Below, piece by piece: positions 1-17,343 of a stretch of 64,000 nucleotides of DNA (position 1 is the first letter of the stretch; every line of letters starts with the position of its first letter). The notes beneath the pieces are model-generated. The model did no database searches. It saw only the letters and a program-made list of their open reading frames with translations, and was not told the origin of the DNA. The position numbers were made by a program, and so were the translations under genes. Source of the stretch: Cloeon dipterum (lineage: Eukaryota > Arthropoda > Insecta > Ephemeroptera > Baetidae); assembly GCF_949628265.1 (NCBI RefSeq), contig NC_088786.1, positions 4,898,001-4,962,000 on the forward strand, written 5' to 3'.

Positions 1-4526
<4,526 letters not shown>

Positions 4527-6088
4527 AAGTGCGGAGCCTCGGCCCCTCCTGCGCCGCTCTACAACATCAGCAACTGCAGGATCTAGACGCGACTAAAAGC
4601 AATACGCGTCGGCCCTTGAGCTTTTTCTCATTTGTTTCTTTTTCTACCCCAAAAGTGTTTGCTGTAGTTTCTCCCCTGGTAGTTGATGTAGGCTTTGTTT
4701 AGGAACAGGCACTACAGAAAACTAAACACATGTGGATTAATGTAAACGAAAAGTGAAAGGTATTTTGTGATATTTGAAAACGGGCATAAGATTTTGGAAA
4801 ATTTAAAAGGCCATTTTTACAATGTAGTCGCTGCAAGTTCAGTAACAAAGTTTGCCAAATCATTTTTTGTAGGATAGGTGGCTCTACTAAAGTGTGAGAA
4901 AATATGTGATAAAATACCACAATAGAATGGAAGTGATCGTATTTTTTGGAATTTTCCTTTTCAATTCATTTTTTGACGTTTATATTTAGACATTTTTACT
5001 ATTTTCATTTTTGCTTGATGGGTAATTTATATTTAGTTTTTGAAGTAGATATCTCTCTGAAGTACTCTTGAAATTCAAACTTCATAAATGACACGTACTT
5101 ACACGCAACAAATTGGTACAGCTCAAAAACGGCGGACCATGTATCATACATCATTTAACAATGAACAATTTAACGATCCTTTTCAATGCCATCCACATTC
5201 GTGTAGGTAGCACAATTGCGTACTTGCAATTAAAAAATAAATGCAATGTTGTTTTAAATTCATGTTTTCATTCGCATAGCAAAAAATAGAACCATAGAAT
5301 CGATTATTCTTGTAACCTCTTTAGATCAATGTTATATGAAATGATATAAAAATGTTAGATGGGAACTCGACTCCCAGTTATTCTTAAACAAAATTGATTT
5401 TAGCTCTTTAAAATGTTTCAAATCTGTTTTAAAATGTATATCAATACTTGTTGGTGAGCAAATTAAAAAAAATGAAATATATCAACAAAAACCTTTATTA
5501 TTTATTTGTTCTATTATATCCATCCAACAATTAACGCCAATCAAACCTAATTCACCTTGCTTGACGACAACAAAATTGGAAGACATTCAGCACGAATTTC
5601 ACGGTTAAAAACTCTTAGTTCCCAATATTTGTGTAAAGCCAAATACTTCTGGCTAAAAGGCATCATTGTCAAGCTATTTTAAAGCGAAAATTTGAAATGA
5701 GTGATTTCAAAAAATAACTAGCCACGTTCTCCAGAAGCAAACCAACTTCAGCCAGGCAGAAAAAGTGAAAGAATCTTTTTGAATGAGATCAATCAAAAGA
5801 CAAAATCTTTTCGTTGTTGAAACAATTATTTGCAACCATAAAAAAAAATTTTGGGCTTGATTATATGACCGGAGCTGACACTGGCGACAAGAAGGATAGC
5901 TGTGTGACTCTTGGCTTACTAAAAAACTTGGTTTTCATGGACCAGTTTCTCAAGGCAGTGGTGGAAAGGTACACAAGGCAGGTAACTATGTTGAGCAAAA
6001 CATAGCGAACTCTGCTGCTGACAGTTAGTGGGCTACATCACAGACAAAATTACATATCAACAACTCACACAAAACATCTTTGAAAATT
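4527..6088. other. Convergent 3' untranslated region between AMPD and ALG12
   Basis: There is no supported coding gene here. For the + strand AMPD transcript the first clear AATAAA is at 5236-5241. For the - strand ALG12 transcript, TTTATT (AATAAA on the - strand) occurs at 5494-5499 and 5501-5506. The rest is AT-rich with only short chance reading frames, for example 5814-6005. Confidence 0.6.
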
Positions 6089-9000
6089 TTAGAGTTCCAA
6101 TTTCTCGACGACAATCTCATCCTCATTCTTCAGCTTTTCTTCCTCGCTTTCAGCTGCATCTTTCTTACTCTTTTTACGTTTTTTCTTCTCAGTCTGCATA
6201 GCTTCAGTTTTGACATCGTCAATCTTTTCCTCGGAAGGCTCCTCCGAGCTGTTGACCAGTCGATCAAGCTTTTCAAGCCCTTCCTTTTCTCGCTGCAGTA
6301 CGGAACTGTAGTCATCGTTCCTTTTCAAGATGAAGACCTGCGGCCGCGTCTTGATTTCCATCGGCGGAAAGCGGTTGTAGTTAAAGGACACGTGCCAAAA
6401 TCCTTCAACAAAATCCAGGGTGGTGTGCGTGTACGTGAAGGGACGCAAACTAAGCGAGTACTTGCTCCGCGCCTCCACCAGCAAGTGAGAAAACTGCATC
6501 AAACCGTCTCGGCCCATATTCTCTGTTTTGTCATACCTAAAATAATAATTCTCAACGTAACAAACGGGGAAGTAGAGAACTTAAAACTTAAACGTTTGAT
6601 TCTGAAAAATTGTTGCATTTTAAACAAAGTTGCGCTTCTAAGATTAAAGTCACCTTTATCAGCCTTTTACGACATTCCGATTTTTCAGGGTTATTGCCCC
6701 CTCCAATTTTATTGAGTTAATTTTCTAAAATATGGCCAGTGAAATTCTGTAAAAGCACACCAAGTTTAATTGGTGCCCTCGCAGTAATACCGCTGCGCTT
6801 TCGGTTTGAAATTTGAAATCTGGCCACTTTTATCTGGAATGTCGTTGAATTTGACTTCTGTAAGTTTTATTTACTGTGGGACACTTAACAGTATCTTTAT
6901 GGAACCTGTTAAGGTCAGGACAATGCTTCCTGAGGGTCAAAACATGGAAATTTTCCCAAAACACAAACAATGTGTCACTTTTAGGGATTTTGGGACCTTT
7001 TTTTGTTCAAATTTGATCCCTAAATATTTTCCAAAATAATTACTAAATAATCAGTTTTTAAACGTGGTGAAATGAAATAACATTCCCACTGAATTTTCGG
7101 TTAGAATATCTTTGAAGAACAAAACTGTCTTAAGGAATTGGAAAAGGGATCCTAATTTTCCTAAACTAATGGAAAAATGGAGGGGAAAGAATGCAGTGAG
7201 TTCTACAGATTGTAATATTATGATCTTTGATTTGAATAGTCAGTTTTTTTATAGCTATCAAACTCTAGAAATGATGAAAAAATATTCAGCTGATTAGGCA
7301 AGACCTACCTCCAGGCTGTGGACAATTGTGTGAACCTGGACACTCCGGTTTGAGCAGCAAGATTGTCAATGTGAAGCGTAAAATTAGTAGAGTGATCTTC
7401 CAGCTGGTGAATCCTGGCCATGGCAGCTCCTCCAGGATAGTTGGTCCTAGCGATGCTCAGCATGAACAAACTGAAGAGCAGGTTTAGGATGATATGGCAC
7501 ACTGAGCCAACAGCCAGCACATTTTGCCACCAAGACTTGTCTTTGTTGTTCCAACTGAATTGCTCAAGTTTAGAAACAATATTAACAACATAATGAGATC
7601 CTACATTCTCTGGGCGGCGGAGGCGACTGCCAGGTTCAAAGCTGGAAAAACGTAAATGATAAAGCGAAGCTCCTTGTGGGGTAGAAATGAGTAGAGGAAG
7701 ACAAAGAGAAGCGCGGGGACGGCCAAGGCTCGGCAGCGCGGCTCAAGCCACAGACCAATCGGCAGCAGCAGCAGGGAGGACGCCAAGCCCCTTGGGATTG
7801 CGGAGTAAAAGTACCAAAAGAACGGCGAAGTCTGAAAAGTCATAGTGATTTATAGGAATGTGGCTTCTACGGCTCCTTTTCTAAATTATAATTTAGGCTT
7901 TGGCTCAAAATCATTCAAAACATTTTATTTTAAGATGGTGAATTGATGTCAATATACCAATCTTACCCGTTCAAGCAGGAGTTTCTGGAATTTTGCCTGA
8001 CAACAATTTGAAATAAAAAAGGAATTAAATTATAAAAATTCCCAAGATAGAAGTAGAAAATTTTAAAATGGTGCTAGGACAACAATAATTACGGAGTCAA
8101 TCAGAGTATGTACTGATTTGTATTGCTGTTTTTGCTAATCTCGAGCCTCGTCCGCAAACCTGGATATTGAAATCAGTCCATGGCACATTCACACCCCCTG
8201 CCGATTGCCTCTGTTTCTGTTTCCTTTGCATCAGTATATTAAATTTCTCTTTTTGACGACGAGTTGCCAACCGCATTAAAAAAAACAGCTTAACACATGC
8301 AAGGCATATTTCTGGCCCTGGTCGCAAACGGGTTTCTGAATCAGTCTGGACCTTAAACAGCAAACATTGCTGCAGAGACTAAAAAGTCAATCGGTGGGGG
8401 TGTGAACCAGCCACGCTCTACCCTTAGAAAATGTTCACGAATGCACATGTGCCTGGTGGATAATTCAATAGCCAGGTGTGCCGAAATAAATACAAACTAG
8501 TTGATTCTGAGATTGTTCTCCTTTGCACAACTTTTAAAATTCCTTGTCCTGGCCATACAAGCAAAAGTAGGAAATTTCCACTTCCATCTTAGGAATTTTT
8601 ACAATTTTAACATTTCTTTCAGCTGTGCTCTACAAATAATGTAAGTTCCAAAATCGAACTTTTTTAATTAAATAAAAGGCGAAATATATCTTCAGAACTT
8701 ACCCCATATTCATTGCTTCGGTTGAGTATAGTGTTAAACCACAACACCTCACCCTCAGGCCACAAAACCCTGCCCCAGAAGATGGAGTCGACAACAACGC
8801 TTAATGCAAGGCATATCAACCCACTCACAGCTCCTTTTTTGATCAATCTGTAAAAACAATCAATTACTGTTTGAAATTACTATCCAAAACCCGATGACGT
8901 ACTCGGCAAAAGTGATTCTTTTAATATACAGGTCAATAAGTGCTAAGATGCCAAGAAGGAGAGCGAGCTCTGCCCTGAAAATTATTACTGCAGCCGCAGA

Positions 9001-9718
9001 CACCGGAATAAACCTTTTGGGTTGCTTGCTGAGGTAATAATGGTACGCCAGAAGCACTGGAATAAAAAGTCTAATAATTAACCTAAATTACACCTTAAAA
9101 AAAAGACTAACCTAATGGTAACGCCATAATGTTTGGCAAAGGTCTGCTGAGGTAGTACATAAAATGATATTGCGAGGCACACACCATGGTGAACCAAGCA
9201 GCCATCGCAGGGCCAAACTCCTTTTTGACGGTGCCGAGTAGCTTTCCAAAGGCAGTTAGCGTGACCAAAGCGAGGACAATCCTTACTGAATTTACAAGTC
9301 ACTTATTTGAGCTCGTTTCATTAGAATTGACATCAATACCAATATACTGCATTAAGAATTTTTCCAAGCCGAGCAGGTTGATCAGAATAAGTGCAGGACT
9401 AGAGAGAAATGAAATAAACAAAGGTCCCAGGAAAGTTCTTGGAACAACTCCAGGAAACTCTTGATGGTCATACTGAGAAAAAAAGATAGTTGTCAGTTGA
9501 AAGTTGGATTTAGAAATAGCTGTGCATACTTCTGACAAGTTGAACCTGTGGTATAGAATGTCGTGCATTGCCTGCAGGTTAAAACTCTCTTCGACTTTGG
9601 TGTAAGGACACACATAGAGGTGGACAAGGGCAACTAAGGCCATCCATTTAATGCCCTATATTAAATCAAATTATTAAGCATCAATTTAAACAATTTACCA
9701 ACCAGTTACCCCAATCAT
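6089..9718 (-). CDS. Alg12: ALG12, dolichyl-P-Man alpha-1,6-mannosyltransferase
   Basis: This ER membrane enzyme of the GT22 family adds the eighth mannose to the lumenal Man7GlcNAc2-PP-dolichol precursor for N-glycosylation. Coding exons in gene order are 9718-9710, 9655-9530, 9472-9340, 9285-9112, 9056-8903, 8847-8703, 7831-7605, 7554-7309 and 6536-6089, giving 553 aa. Family hallmarks are [19 protein letters not shown] near the N-terminus, [13 protein letters not shown], and [20 protein letters not shown]. Many hydrophobic segments fit a multipass protein. The start is uncertain: ATG at 9718 followed by a donor at GGG/gtaact joins in frame, but the methionine at 9643 is closer to the human start. 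The C-terminal tail is long, acidic and lysine-rich, beyond the usual 490 residues. Intron 6 (7832-8702) is the largest and holds nothing recognisable. Confidence 0.93.
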
Positions 9719-10482
9719 TGTGACGGAAGAAATCACGAAATTCTAAAATAAATGGTGTGTTGGACGAGGGTGAGTTTCTTTTTGTTCTTTCGCAATCTAA
9801 AACAAAAGAAAACAACATAATAACAAGTTTTTGTCAGGGACACCGTGACGAGATAACGATTATAATATTCGTATGTAAAGCAAACATATATTTACCAGGC
9901 AAAATTCTCGACTTTACGGTACCTGAAAAAATTCTGTCATCCTTTCTCATTCAGGCAAATTTTTGACTCAGCCGCAGCAGCAGTCAGCAGTCACCGCTGG
10001 CCGCTGCTGTGATGATTTTAGCTGCTGATGCCGGTTCCGGTACATTTCAGCGGTGAGTGTGTTCGGTAGTATTGTGACGTGATCTAGTATAAAATGCGTA
10101 AAATTAACCGGTTTTATGTGTAACCGGTAAACCTACGCGGTTAAGAAGCCTCGGCAACGTTGCATTTTTTGTTTGGGAAAATAGCGAATGGCTCGACCCG
10201 CTACTCACTGCCGCTGATTTTCTCTTTCAATTTTGTGTTCCACGCTGAATTTTAAGTTCCACAGAACGGGTTGGAGGTGTACCCGAGGTTTTTGAAAATA
10301 CTGTGCAAATGAGTACGTAAGTCTGCATTGTGCTAAGCCACCAGCAAGGATTCTAAAAGGCGTTCATTTATTGATTTTGTCTCCCACTTTTTTCGTAGAC
10401 ACTTTTGTACCATTATCAACTTTATTTTCAGGTGATCTAAAAGAAAAACACAAAGAGATGGTTTAAAATCAGACAGAAAATC
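9719..10482. promoter_or_regulatory. Divergent promoter region of ALG12 (-) and MED1 (+)
   Basis: The two genes are head to head with 764 bp between start codons. A probable MED1 5'UTR intron runs from a GTAAGT donor at about 10315 to a TTTTCAG acceptor at about 10433, just before the ATG at 10483. No TATA box is evident near either likely start. The 69-codon open frame at 9757-9966 shows no family features. Confidence 0.5.
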
Positions 10483-13400
10483 ATGATGGCTGCGCCTTTC
10501 GCTGGAAAAGTGGAGGCAGGAGGTGCTCCGCCGCCGCCTAAGCCACCAGTTCCTGCGGGGTCGAGTAAGCCGCATGCAGCATTAAAACCTCTGCTTCAAC
10601 AAAATTTATTTGAACTTTGCCTTCCAGGCAGTGGCGAGGCACGCAGCAAAAAATGGCAGATGGAAATGCTGATGGAGAAGCTCCGCTCAAAATCAAATCA
10701 GTACAAATCCTTCTCGGACAACGCCAAGGCCCTAAAACTGTGTTTGCTGGACAAGAGGTATCCAATGGACCTGATAGAGCGGCAGCAGATGCAAAAGTGC
10801 CTGGACACCTTACAGCATTCTTTCAAGGTCACCTCTTTACAGTCGATGGTGGAGAGGCTGGGCAGTGTTACCAGACAGCTCGGGTTAGAAGCGCACAAGG
10901 ATGAAGGCTTCTTACGACTTTTTCAACTATGAATTATTTTTCAGACTAAAATTTATGTCCGGACTGTCTGGAACTGACTGGTTTATATCTTCGGACATGT
11001 TCTACATGGAGGTTGTGTTGGAGCCCAATGGTTCTGTGAAAGACGTGAAAATCCATCACGAAGGGACGGTCGAACAGCAGGTATGAAAAAGACTTATGTT
11101 CTTGCTCATTTACTGAAATTTGGAACCTCAGAGTTGTGAAGAGGTAGTCAATTGTCTGGCACGTGGAGATTTTGCTGATTTTGCTAAGCAACTGGAGAGC
11201 TTGGCGGCAATTTATCAGCTGAATGCTGATAAAAAGCAGAAGGGAAAGGTCTTCCAGGCGTTGCAGAGTCTGGAAACCGACCTGATGACCCTGGCTGAAA
11301 TCCAGTCTTTTATCAAAGAGCCCCACAACCTGGTACACAAGTCTCCAGTAGGAATTTTGGAGAAGAGGAAAGGAGGTGAGTTTTTCAGGCACTAACTCGC
11401 TGGCTCTATATAAATTGTTTTTTCGCAGGGCACGCAATGAGACTGACGTACTTTGTTTCACCTTATGATTTGTTGGACGAAAAGACTCGCACCTCTATTC
11501 ACATGTCTGTGGAAAATGTAATTTCGAAAAAGCTCGGACAGAGCGTTGAAGTTTGCAACGAAGCGAGCGCACACTCTACTTACCACAAGTTGCCAGTAAA
11601 CCCGCTCATCACCATAACAACCTCTGCAAATGGCAAAAGGTGGTTAAAATTCCTGATTGTCGAGCAAGTACTGAAACCTGTGTTCCAGGTCGCCTGCCTA
11701 CGCCAATTTAGGAAGTCAAAATTCAGCCTCTCTGCCAGCCACGTTGGTTCTTAGGCTGTGCAAGCCAATGCCCATGTGTGCCACTTTGGTCAAGAATCTG
11801 CAGCAGATCACTGAAGTCGAATGTGGCGATCTTTCGACTCAGCATCCAGTGCTGTCTCAAATCACCAAAAGCTGCTCCTCCGGGTCTTTGGACAGTGCCA
11901 ACAACAAAGGCCTTTTTGTGGTCAGCCCTGCAAAATAATTACTCTCTTGTTTGATTTATTTTCAACGTGAATTATTTAGACCCTGCCTGACCAGAATCAC
12001 TGCTACTTCCTCACCGAGAGCAAGGGATTGAATGCTGTCATGGTGCAGAACATTCCGTTCACTCATCCAACGCATGTTCCTCAGATTCTGTCCCTTCTGA
12101 GACAACAAGCTCTCTTCAACACCCTGGTTGAAAGTTGCGTTCGTCCGTCGAGCAAAAGCGGTTAGAAACTCTCTAGCGTTTTTATACCTAGTCGTCATTC
12201 ACACATTTTTCACAGACCTCAAAGACCTGCACATATTCGAGGTCTCGGCGCTTTCTAATCAGCAGCTGTCGGTCACTTTTGAGCACCCCGTGGAGGAAGC
12301 AATGGCCACTGTTGAGATGGACCTGAGTGACATCTGCAACGTCCGGTGTCGCCTCTATGGACCACTTTCTGATGACCTCAACATTGCTGATTTTGCCAGT
12401 AAAGTTATGCAAAGGTGTGTATGCTACTTCTACATTGTTTCAGTTGATTGTCAAACTGAACAAACTATTTTATCCAAATTATGTACTAAAGATTGCAATA
12501 TTGTTTTTTTTTAAAGATTTACAAAGCAAGAATTTTCTCTTGATATTTTGCTGCCGAGTAAATCTTGCAAGGAAATGTTAGGGTGATGCTTTTTGTCCAG
12601 CAGCAAACTTATTGAACTTGAGTACTTTCCAATGATGTTCAGCATGAAAATTAAAAATTTGGATTTAATTTATTTTTGAGTTATGGAGCCATTAGGGATT
12701 TAAGCATCACTGACGAGCTGAACAAATCAAATTAGATCACTGCCTATCAAAAATTGTAATCATCGTCATGTTCTTTAAAAGAATTTCCAAATTTATTTAG
12801 ATTTTCTAAAGAATTAAAAAAAAATTATATTTGTCCTGCTAGGAGCCTCTCGATTCCCATTACGATGCGCGCGCTCATCCAAAAGTGGCAGCACCAGGCC
12901 GCCGAGTCTTCTAACTCAAACTTTGGTCTGAGCATCGGAAACTTCAGCACTGATTCCATGCAGAGCAAATTGCTGCCGGATTTTGAGTGCAAGCCTGTGG
13001 CCAGGTCGAGCGATTCTACGTCAGCAGGAGGCTCGCACAGCCACATGATTGGCCACCTTGGCTACCAGGCGGGCATGAGCACTTCACCGGAGTCGTTTTT
13101 TCCATCGCAGATTACAGTGGAGCCCATCGTGGGGCCGCCCAAGACCTCTCCGCTGCTGCTCAACATGATGGGTGACCAAAAGAGCAAAAAGAGGCGCCGG
13201 TCCAAGGTGGGGGACGCAGGCTGGACGGGAAGAAGTCCAAAGCGCAAACTTAGCACCGAGGAGGATGCCAGCGAGGACACGCAGGGCAGTTACGACTCAA
13301 TGGGCGTCACGCCAGCAGAAGCCATGGACTTCTTGGACGACGCTCTTGGCGACTCAAATGCTGCCGAAGCGTTTGTTTTTGAAGACGAGTCCCAGGCATC

Positions 13401-15852
13401 TGCGGACAGCAGCGATGAGCTGCGGCGCAAGATGAAACGCGCCCGACTCGAGGGCAGGAAGAACTCGGCCTCCTCGTCGGATTCAAAAAACTCGTCAGAT
13501 AACCACCAGGCTTTCGACATCAGTGTGGAGGGAAAATCGAGCCTGGTGGGTCCCTCCGTGAGCATCACTCCCATCGCGACGCCCACTGAGCCGCCCATTT
13601 CCACCGTTTTGGGCAACATCGGGGGCTCTCTGGACAAGCGATCGGGCATTGAGATAATTCCGCTAGGCACTGGAACGCCGACGCTCCCTAGTTCCATCAC
13701 CATCACGCCGATCAAAACTGAGGAACGGCAGAAGGAGAGGAGCAGGGACGAAAAGTCGAAGAGCAGGGACAAGCGACCGGACGATAAAAAGTCGGAGAAG
13801 AAGAAAAAACGACACCGTGATGAAGACGGCAGTGTTGACGCAGGCAAGTTGATGGGGCCGCCGCAAGTGCCTGGCAAGGAGAAGCCCAGATCTGAGAGCA
13901 AATCTCCCAAGCCGTTGGTGTCGCCCTCCAACTCACCGCCTCTGCAGCGCAAGTACCCGACATCGCCGACACCTCATCTGCCGCCAAGCAGCGGCAGCTC
14001 GTCGCTCAAGCCCCAAATATCTCTGGTGAAAACTCCGACGAGTCCCACTCACAAGATCAAGTCGCACAGCAACAGCCCCAAACACTCAGGCAGCAGCTCA
14101 AGCTCATCGTCACCCATCTACGGAAGCCCAAAGCACTCGGCCGTCAGCCCGAAACACTCAAGCCCATCCCCGAAATCGAGTTCGGGAAAGCCGAGCATGT
14201 CCACTCTCAAGGGAAGTCTTACAAAGTCTAGCAGTAGCAGTGGAAGCAGCAGCAGCAGCAGCAGCAGTGACCCCAACAGAGTAAAAAAGGACAAAGATAA
14301 AAAGTCTTCGTCTTCTTCCTCGTCGAGCAGCAGCTCGTCGAGTCCAAAGACGAAATCCTCATCATCCTCCTCCTCGTCCTCGTCTTCCTCATCCAAGGGG
14401 AAGCAGGATTTTGGGTTGAGCGGAGGGGATGCACCCCCGTCAGCGGGGCAACCACCGACGACATCTTCTCAGAAGGTGGTGCCCTCGCTGCTGGACTTGG
14501 ACCCAGCAGTGGTGGTGACATCCATGCACAGCAAGCAAGGGACGCTGGCGTCCGACTACTCGGCGGGGTCTCCGCCTCCTCAGTCGGGCCCTGGAGCAGC
14601 CAGCCTCTCAGCAACCTCCGCGCAGGACCCACAGAGCTCCTCCAAGTGCCCCCTGCAGGCACGCAGCCGCAAGGGCTCGCTCTCGGCTGTGATCGACAAA
14701 TTGAAGTCGGCGCAAACGTCGCCGCCGCCGGACCTCGAGAGAGCCCATTCTGACAAGCCCAAGAGCTCGAGCTCGTCGCAGAAGTCCTCCTCGGAGAGCA
14801 AGAACGGAATCAAGAATTCGGAGTACATGGTCAAGTCTAGTTCGGAAGGCATCAAGATCACGATCAACAAGACCAAGAAGGAGTCCAAGTCGTCGTCATC
14901 CTCAAAATCCTCCTCGTTGCCTTCCTCTCCAAAACACACTGGTCTCAAACCAGGCGTCATCAGCGGCCCCGCATCCAAGAAGCCCCTGCACAAGTCCAAC
15001 TCGTCGTCTTCTTCCTCCTCATCCAACCGCACCTCCAGTCCATCCAGCAAGTCCAAAGACAGCCTCAGTCCAAGCACTTCCAAGTCATCCTCCTCGTCGT
15101 CAAAGTCGAGCTCGCCTAAACCCAACAGCAGCTCGTCAGACAAGCAGCGCTCCAAGGACAAAAGCCGCCTCTCCAGCCCTTCCACCTTCAAGGAAGACTC
15201 TGACGCCGAGAGGGCTTTCCGCTTGCTCGCCACGCACTCAAAGCTGGACATCGAGATGCCGAAGCTGGACCCCAAGTTTCAAATCCCGAAACTGTCTCGC
15301 TCAGAGAGTAAAGAGGAGAAAAAGGAGAAGGTGCTCGAGCCCAAGGTGGAGCTCAAGAAGCTGGACGACAAACCACCCACGATCGTGCCCAACAACATCA
15401 AGATGGTTCCCGTGGTTGCCCTGCCGATGCTCTCGTGCGCCGACACACCTCCCAAGATCCTGCCAGACAGGGACGGCCCGAAATCCGGAGAGCAGGAAAT
15501 GCCAGACCTCAGCGAGCCGAGTCCTCCGCCACCGAAACTGCCCGTCGAGGTGCCCAAGGACTGCGACTCGGACGACAGCTCGCCCGGCCTACTCATCGAT
15601 TTCTCAGTGGACAAGAAGGGCGCGATCAAGGGCTCACCTCCGCCGCCTCCCTTGCCGCCTATGGTGGCCAAATCGCCTTTGCCAGTGCACTTACCGCCTG
15701 TTCTGTCACCCTCAGTGTCGGTGCACATCGTCAAGTCACCTGCCCCAGTGTCCTCTCCGCTCATCCTCCCTTCGCCCCACTCTTCGCAACCCTCACCCTG
15801 CATCACAGACGACGAACTGATGGACGAAGCTCTTCTTGGGCTTAAAAATTAA
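10483..15852 (+). CDS. MED1: Mediator complex subunit 1 (MED1/TRAP220)
   Basis: This nuclear coactivator links DNA-bound activators to RNA polymerase II in the Mediator middle module. Exons are 10483-10883, 10945-11080, 11132-11375, 11429-11639, about 11716-11920, 11980-12160, 12216-12414 and 12843-15852, giving 1528 aa. The N-terminal MED1 domain shows [46 protein letters not shown] and [14 protein letters not shown]. The last exon alone encodes about 1000 residues of disordered, Ser/Lys/Pro-rich sequence with long serine runs. Within it is the conserved [10 protein letters not shown], and the end [14 protein letters not shown] matches the vertebrate MED1 C-terminus. The fifth exon start is inferred: using AAG/ at 11715 keeps the frame, whereas the nearby CAG acceptor would hit a stop. 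I see no LxxLL nuclear-receptor box. Confidence 0.94.
14091..15141 (+). repeat. Serine-codon low-complexity tract in MED1
   Basis: Within the last MED1 exon, runs of AGC, TCG, TCC and TCA codons encode serine stretches of up to about 14 residues, for example at 14308-14345 and 14359-14392. Codon choice is mixed, so this is not a simple expanded microsatellite but a selected serine-rich segment. It produces long mirror-image open frames rich in Asp/Glu/Leu on the other strand. Confidence 0.8.
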
Positions 15853-15892
15853 GCCTATGTTGTCTTGTTTTAACCAGTAATTATATTATTAT

Positions 15893-15898
15893 TTTATT
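15893..15898 (-). terminator. MyD88 polyadenylation signal
   Basis: TTTATT on the + strand reads AATAAA on the - strand, about 60 bp after the MyD88 stop codon at 15957-15959. The MED1 stop codon is only 104 bp from the MyD88 stop. Confidence 0.55.
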
Positions 15899-15913
15899 AT
15901 GTACACAAGCGTC

Positions 15914-15919
15914 AATAAA
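15914..15919 (+). terminator. MED1 polyadenylation signal
   Basis: AATAAA lies 62 bp after the MED1 stop codon. It is past the opposing signal for MyD88 (TTTATT at 15893-15898), so the two mature mRNAs probably overlap at their 3' ends. Confidence 0.6.
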
Positions 15920-15956
15920 TCGATTTGAAAGTATCACAAATATCGCTTCTTTCCCT

Positions 15957-17343
15957 TCACGAAGCTACAGACTGCCCTACTTTCTTTTTGCCCTTGTTGA
16001 ATATCTTCAAAAACTTCAATTTTTTATTCTTGGTCCGTTTCGCCTCCTCCAGAGGCGTGGACCAAGGGGGTGACTCGCTCAAGTATGCCGAATCTAGGGA
16101 AGTCGATGTGGCACTTTTCATGGGTTCTATTTCCTCTGACAGAGACGGCTTTGTTGCCCTGAAAATCAAATATGTTGCAAGATATTAAATTAAAATATTT
16201 GAAACACTAACCTTGGCATCAGCTGCGTTGATGGAGGCAAATGACTAGGTCTGACCGAGTTGTAGAGTTTGTCATAAAAATTCCAGTGTTGGTTGTTGGA
16301 GTAGTCCACTCTGTAGATGAAGCGCAGTTTGCTTGGGATGTTGCACATCTCAAATGTGACTGGTATTATTTTTCTCTTGTCCGTTTCTGTTTTTGAAACA
16401 GCAAAGAGTTAGTTAATTTAATTAAACTGGAAAAATTTGACTCACCTATGCCAACCACTTGAGCGTATGATACCAGGAAACTATTTAATTTGTCATTTTG
16501 AAAGAGAGGATCAGAAAATATGACCACTATCTTGTTGCACCTGTTGGCAATCATTTCTAAGACGGCATCAAATTCGAAAACTCCTGGGATCAGGTCACGG
16601 TTTTTAATAAAAACCTAGAACGTGGTAAATATTATAAAAAAAAAACGGCAAAAACCTTTGACAAAGAGCTTCACCTTAATATTCCTTTCCTCTAGTCGCT
16701 CTAGAATTTCATTTGCTCTGGCATAGTCTTCATCAGCATACAAAAGCATGACATCATACTGCTGGGGTGGAAGACCCTTCTCAACAAGTACTGTGTCGTC
16801 TATAAAAATCATTACATAACCATGCAAATGTAGTTTGCAGGGCATTTCTATCCTTACCAATAGTAATTATTTCTCTATCGCTAGAATTTTGCTGCTTTTT
16901 CCTGTCAATTTGTGACTGCTCCACAGGCTGCCTGTACTTTTCAGCGTCCAATTCGAACTGAGGCGCCAAGTCATCGTGGATGTCCCACCTGTCGATTTCC
17001 TCCAGCAAGTCCTGAAGAGTTCCGATATTTGGAGGCAACTTGGGATCCTTCAGCGTTTGCCACAGTTTCAGCACTTCCTCGGTGAAGAGGCAATTTGCTT
17101 TTCCGTTCAACGCACTCTGCTGGACAGCACTCAATCCGACCATCTCTGCAAGGCCTCTCCAGTCTCTAAAAAGGGAGAAATTTTAGATTCCTCAGGAATG
17201 CAGTTTTTAAGTTACTGACGCAACCTTAAGTGGCCTTTGGATGTGGGAATCACCTTCCTAGAGTCAAGCATCATTCCTAGTTGTTCAATTGTTGCTGGTG
17301 TCAAGGCAGACAGCGGAGTTAGGTACATGTTTTGATTTACCAT
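15957..17343 (-). CDS. Myd88: MyD88, Toll/IL-1 receptor adaptor (death domain + TIR)
   Basis: This adaptor links activated Toll to Tube/Pelle (IRAK) kinases in NF-kB signalling. Exons in gene order are 17343-17225, 17165-16858, 16799-16675, 16614-16446, 16386-16212 and 16158-15957, giving 365 aa. The death domain occupies roughly residues 10-100, with DWRGLAEMVGLS and TLQDLLEEIDRWD. The TIR domain follows: box 1 YDVMLLYADEDYA, box 2 NRDLIPG, then NKIVVIFSDP and KRKIIPVTFEMCNIPSKLRF. Box 3 is diverged (HWNFYDKL where vertebrates have SWFWTRL). After the TIR there is an extension of about 75 residues ending in a lysine-rich block (KNKKLKFLKIFNKGKKKV). Drosophila MyD88 has a C-terminal phosphoinositide-binding region, so this tail may do the same. 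A 5'UTR exon probably ends at the GTAATA donor near 17411, with the acceptor near 17354. Confidence 0.95.

Noticed and set aside
6080-6715. 211-codon + strand frame
   Set aside because: It is antisense to the last ALG12 exon and its hydrophobic, Leu/Phe-rich content is the complement of a Lys/Glu-rich tail.
8097-8363. 88-codon - strand frame in ALG12 intron 6
   Set aside because: It cannot be spliced in without breaking the joined ALG12 frame and resembles no protein.
13290-15275. Long - strand frames of up to 231 codons opposite MED1
   Set aside because: They are complements of serine and lysine codons (giving Asp/Glu/Leu-rich peptides) and start and stop without splice or homology support.
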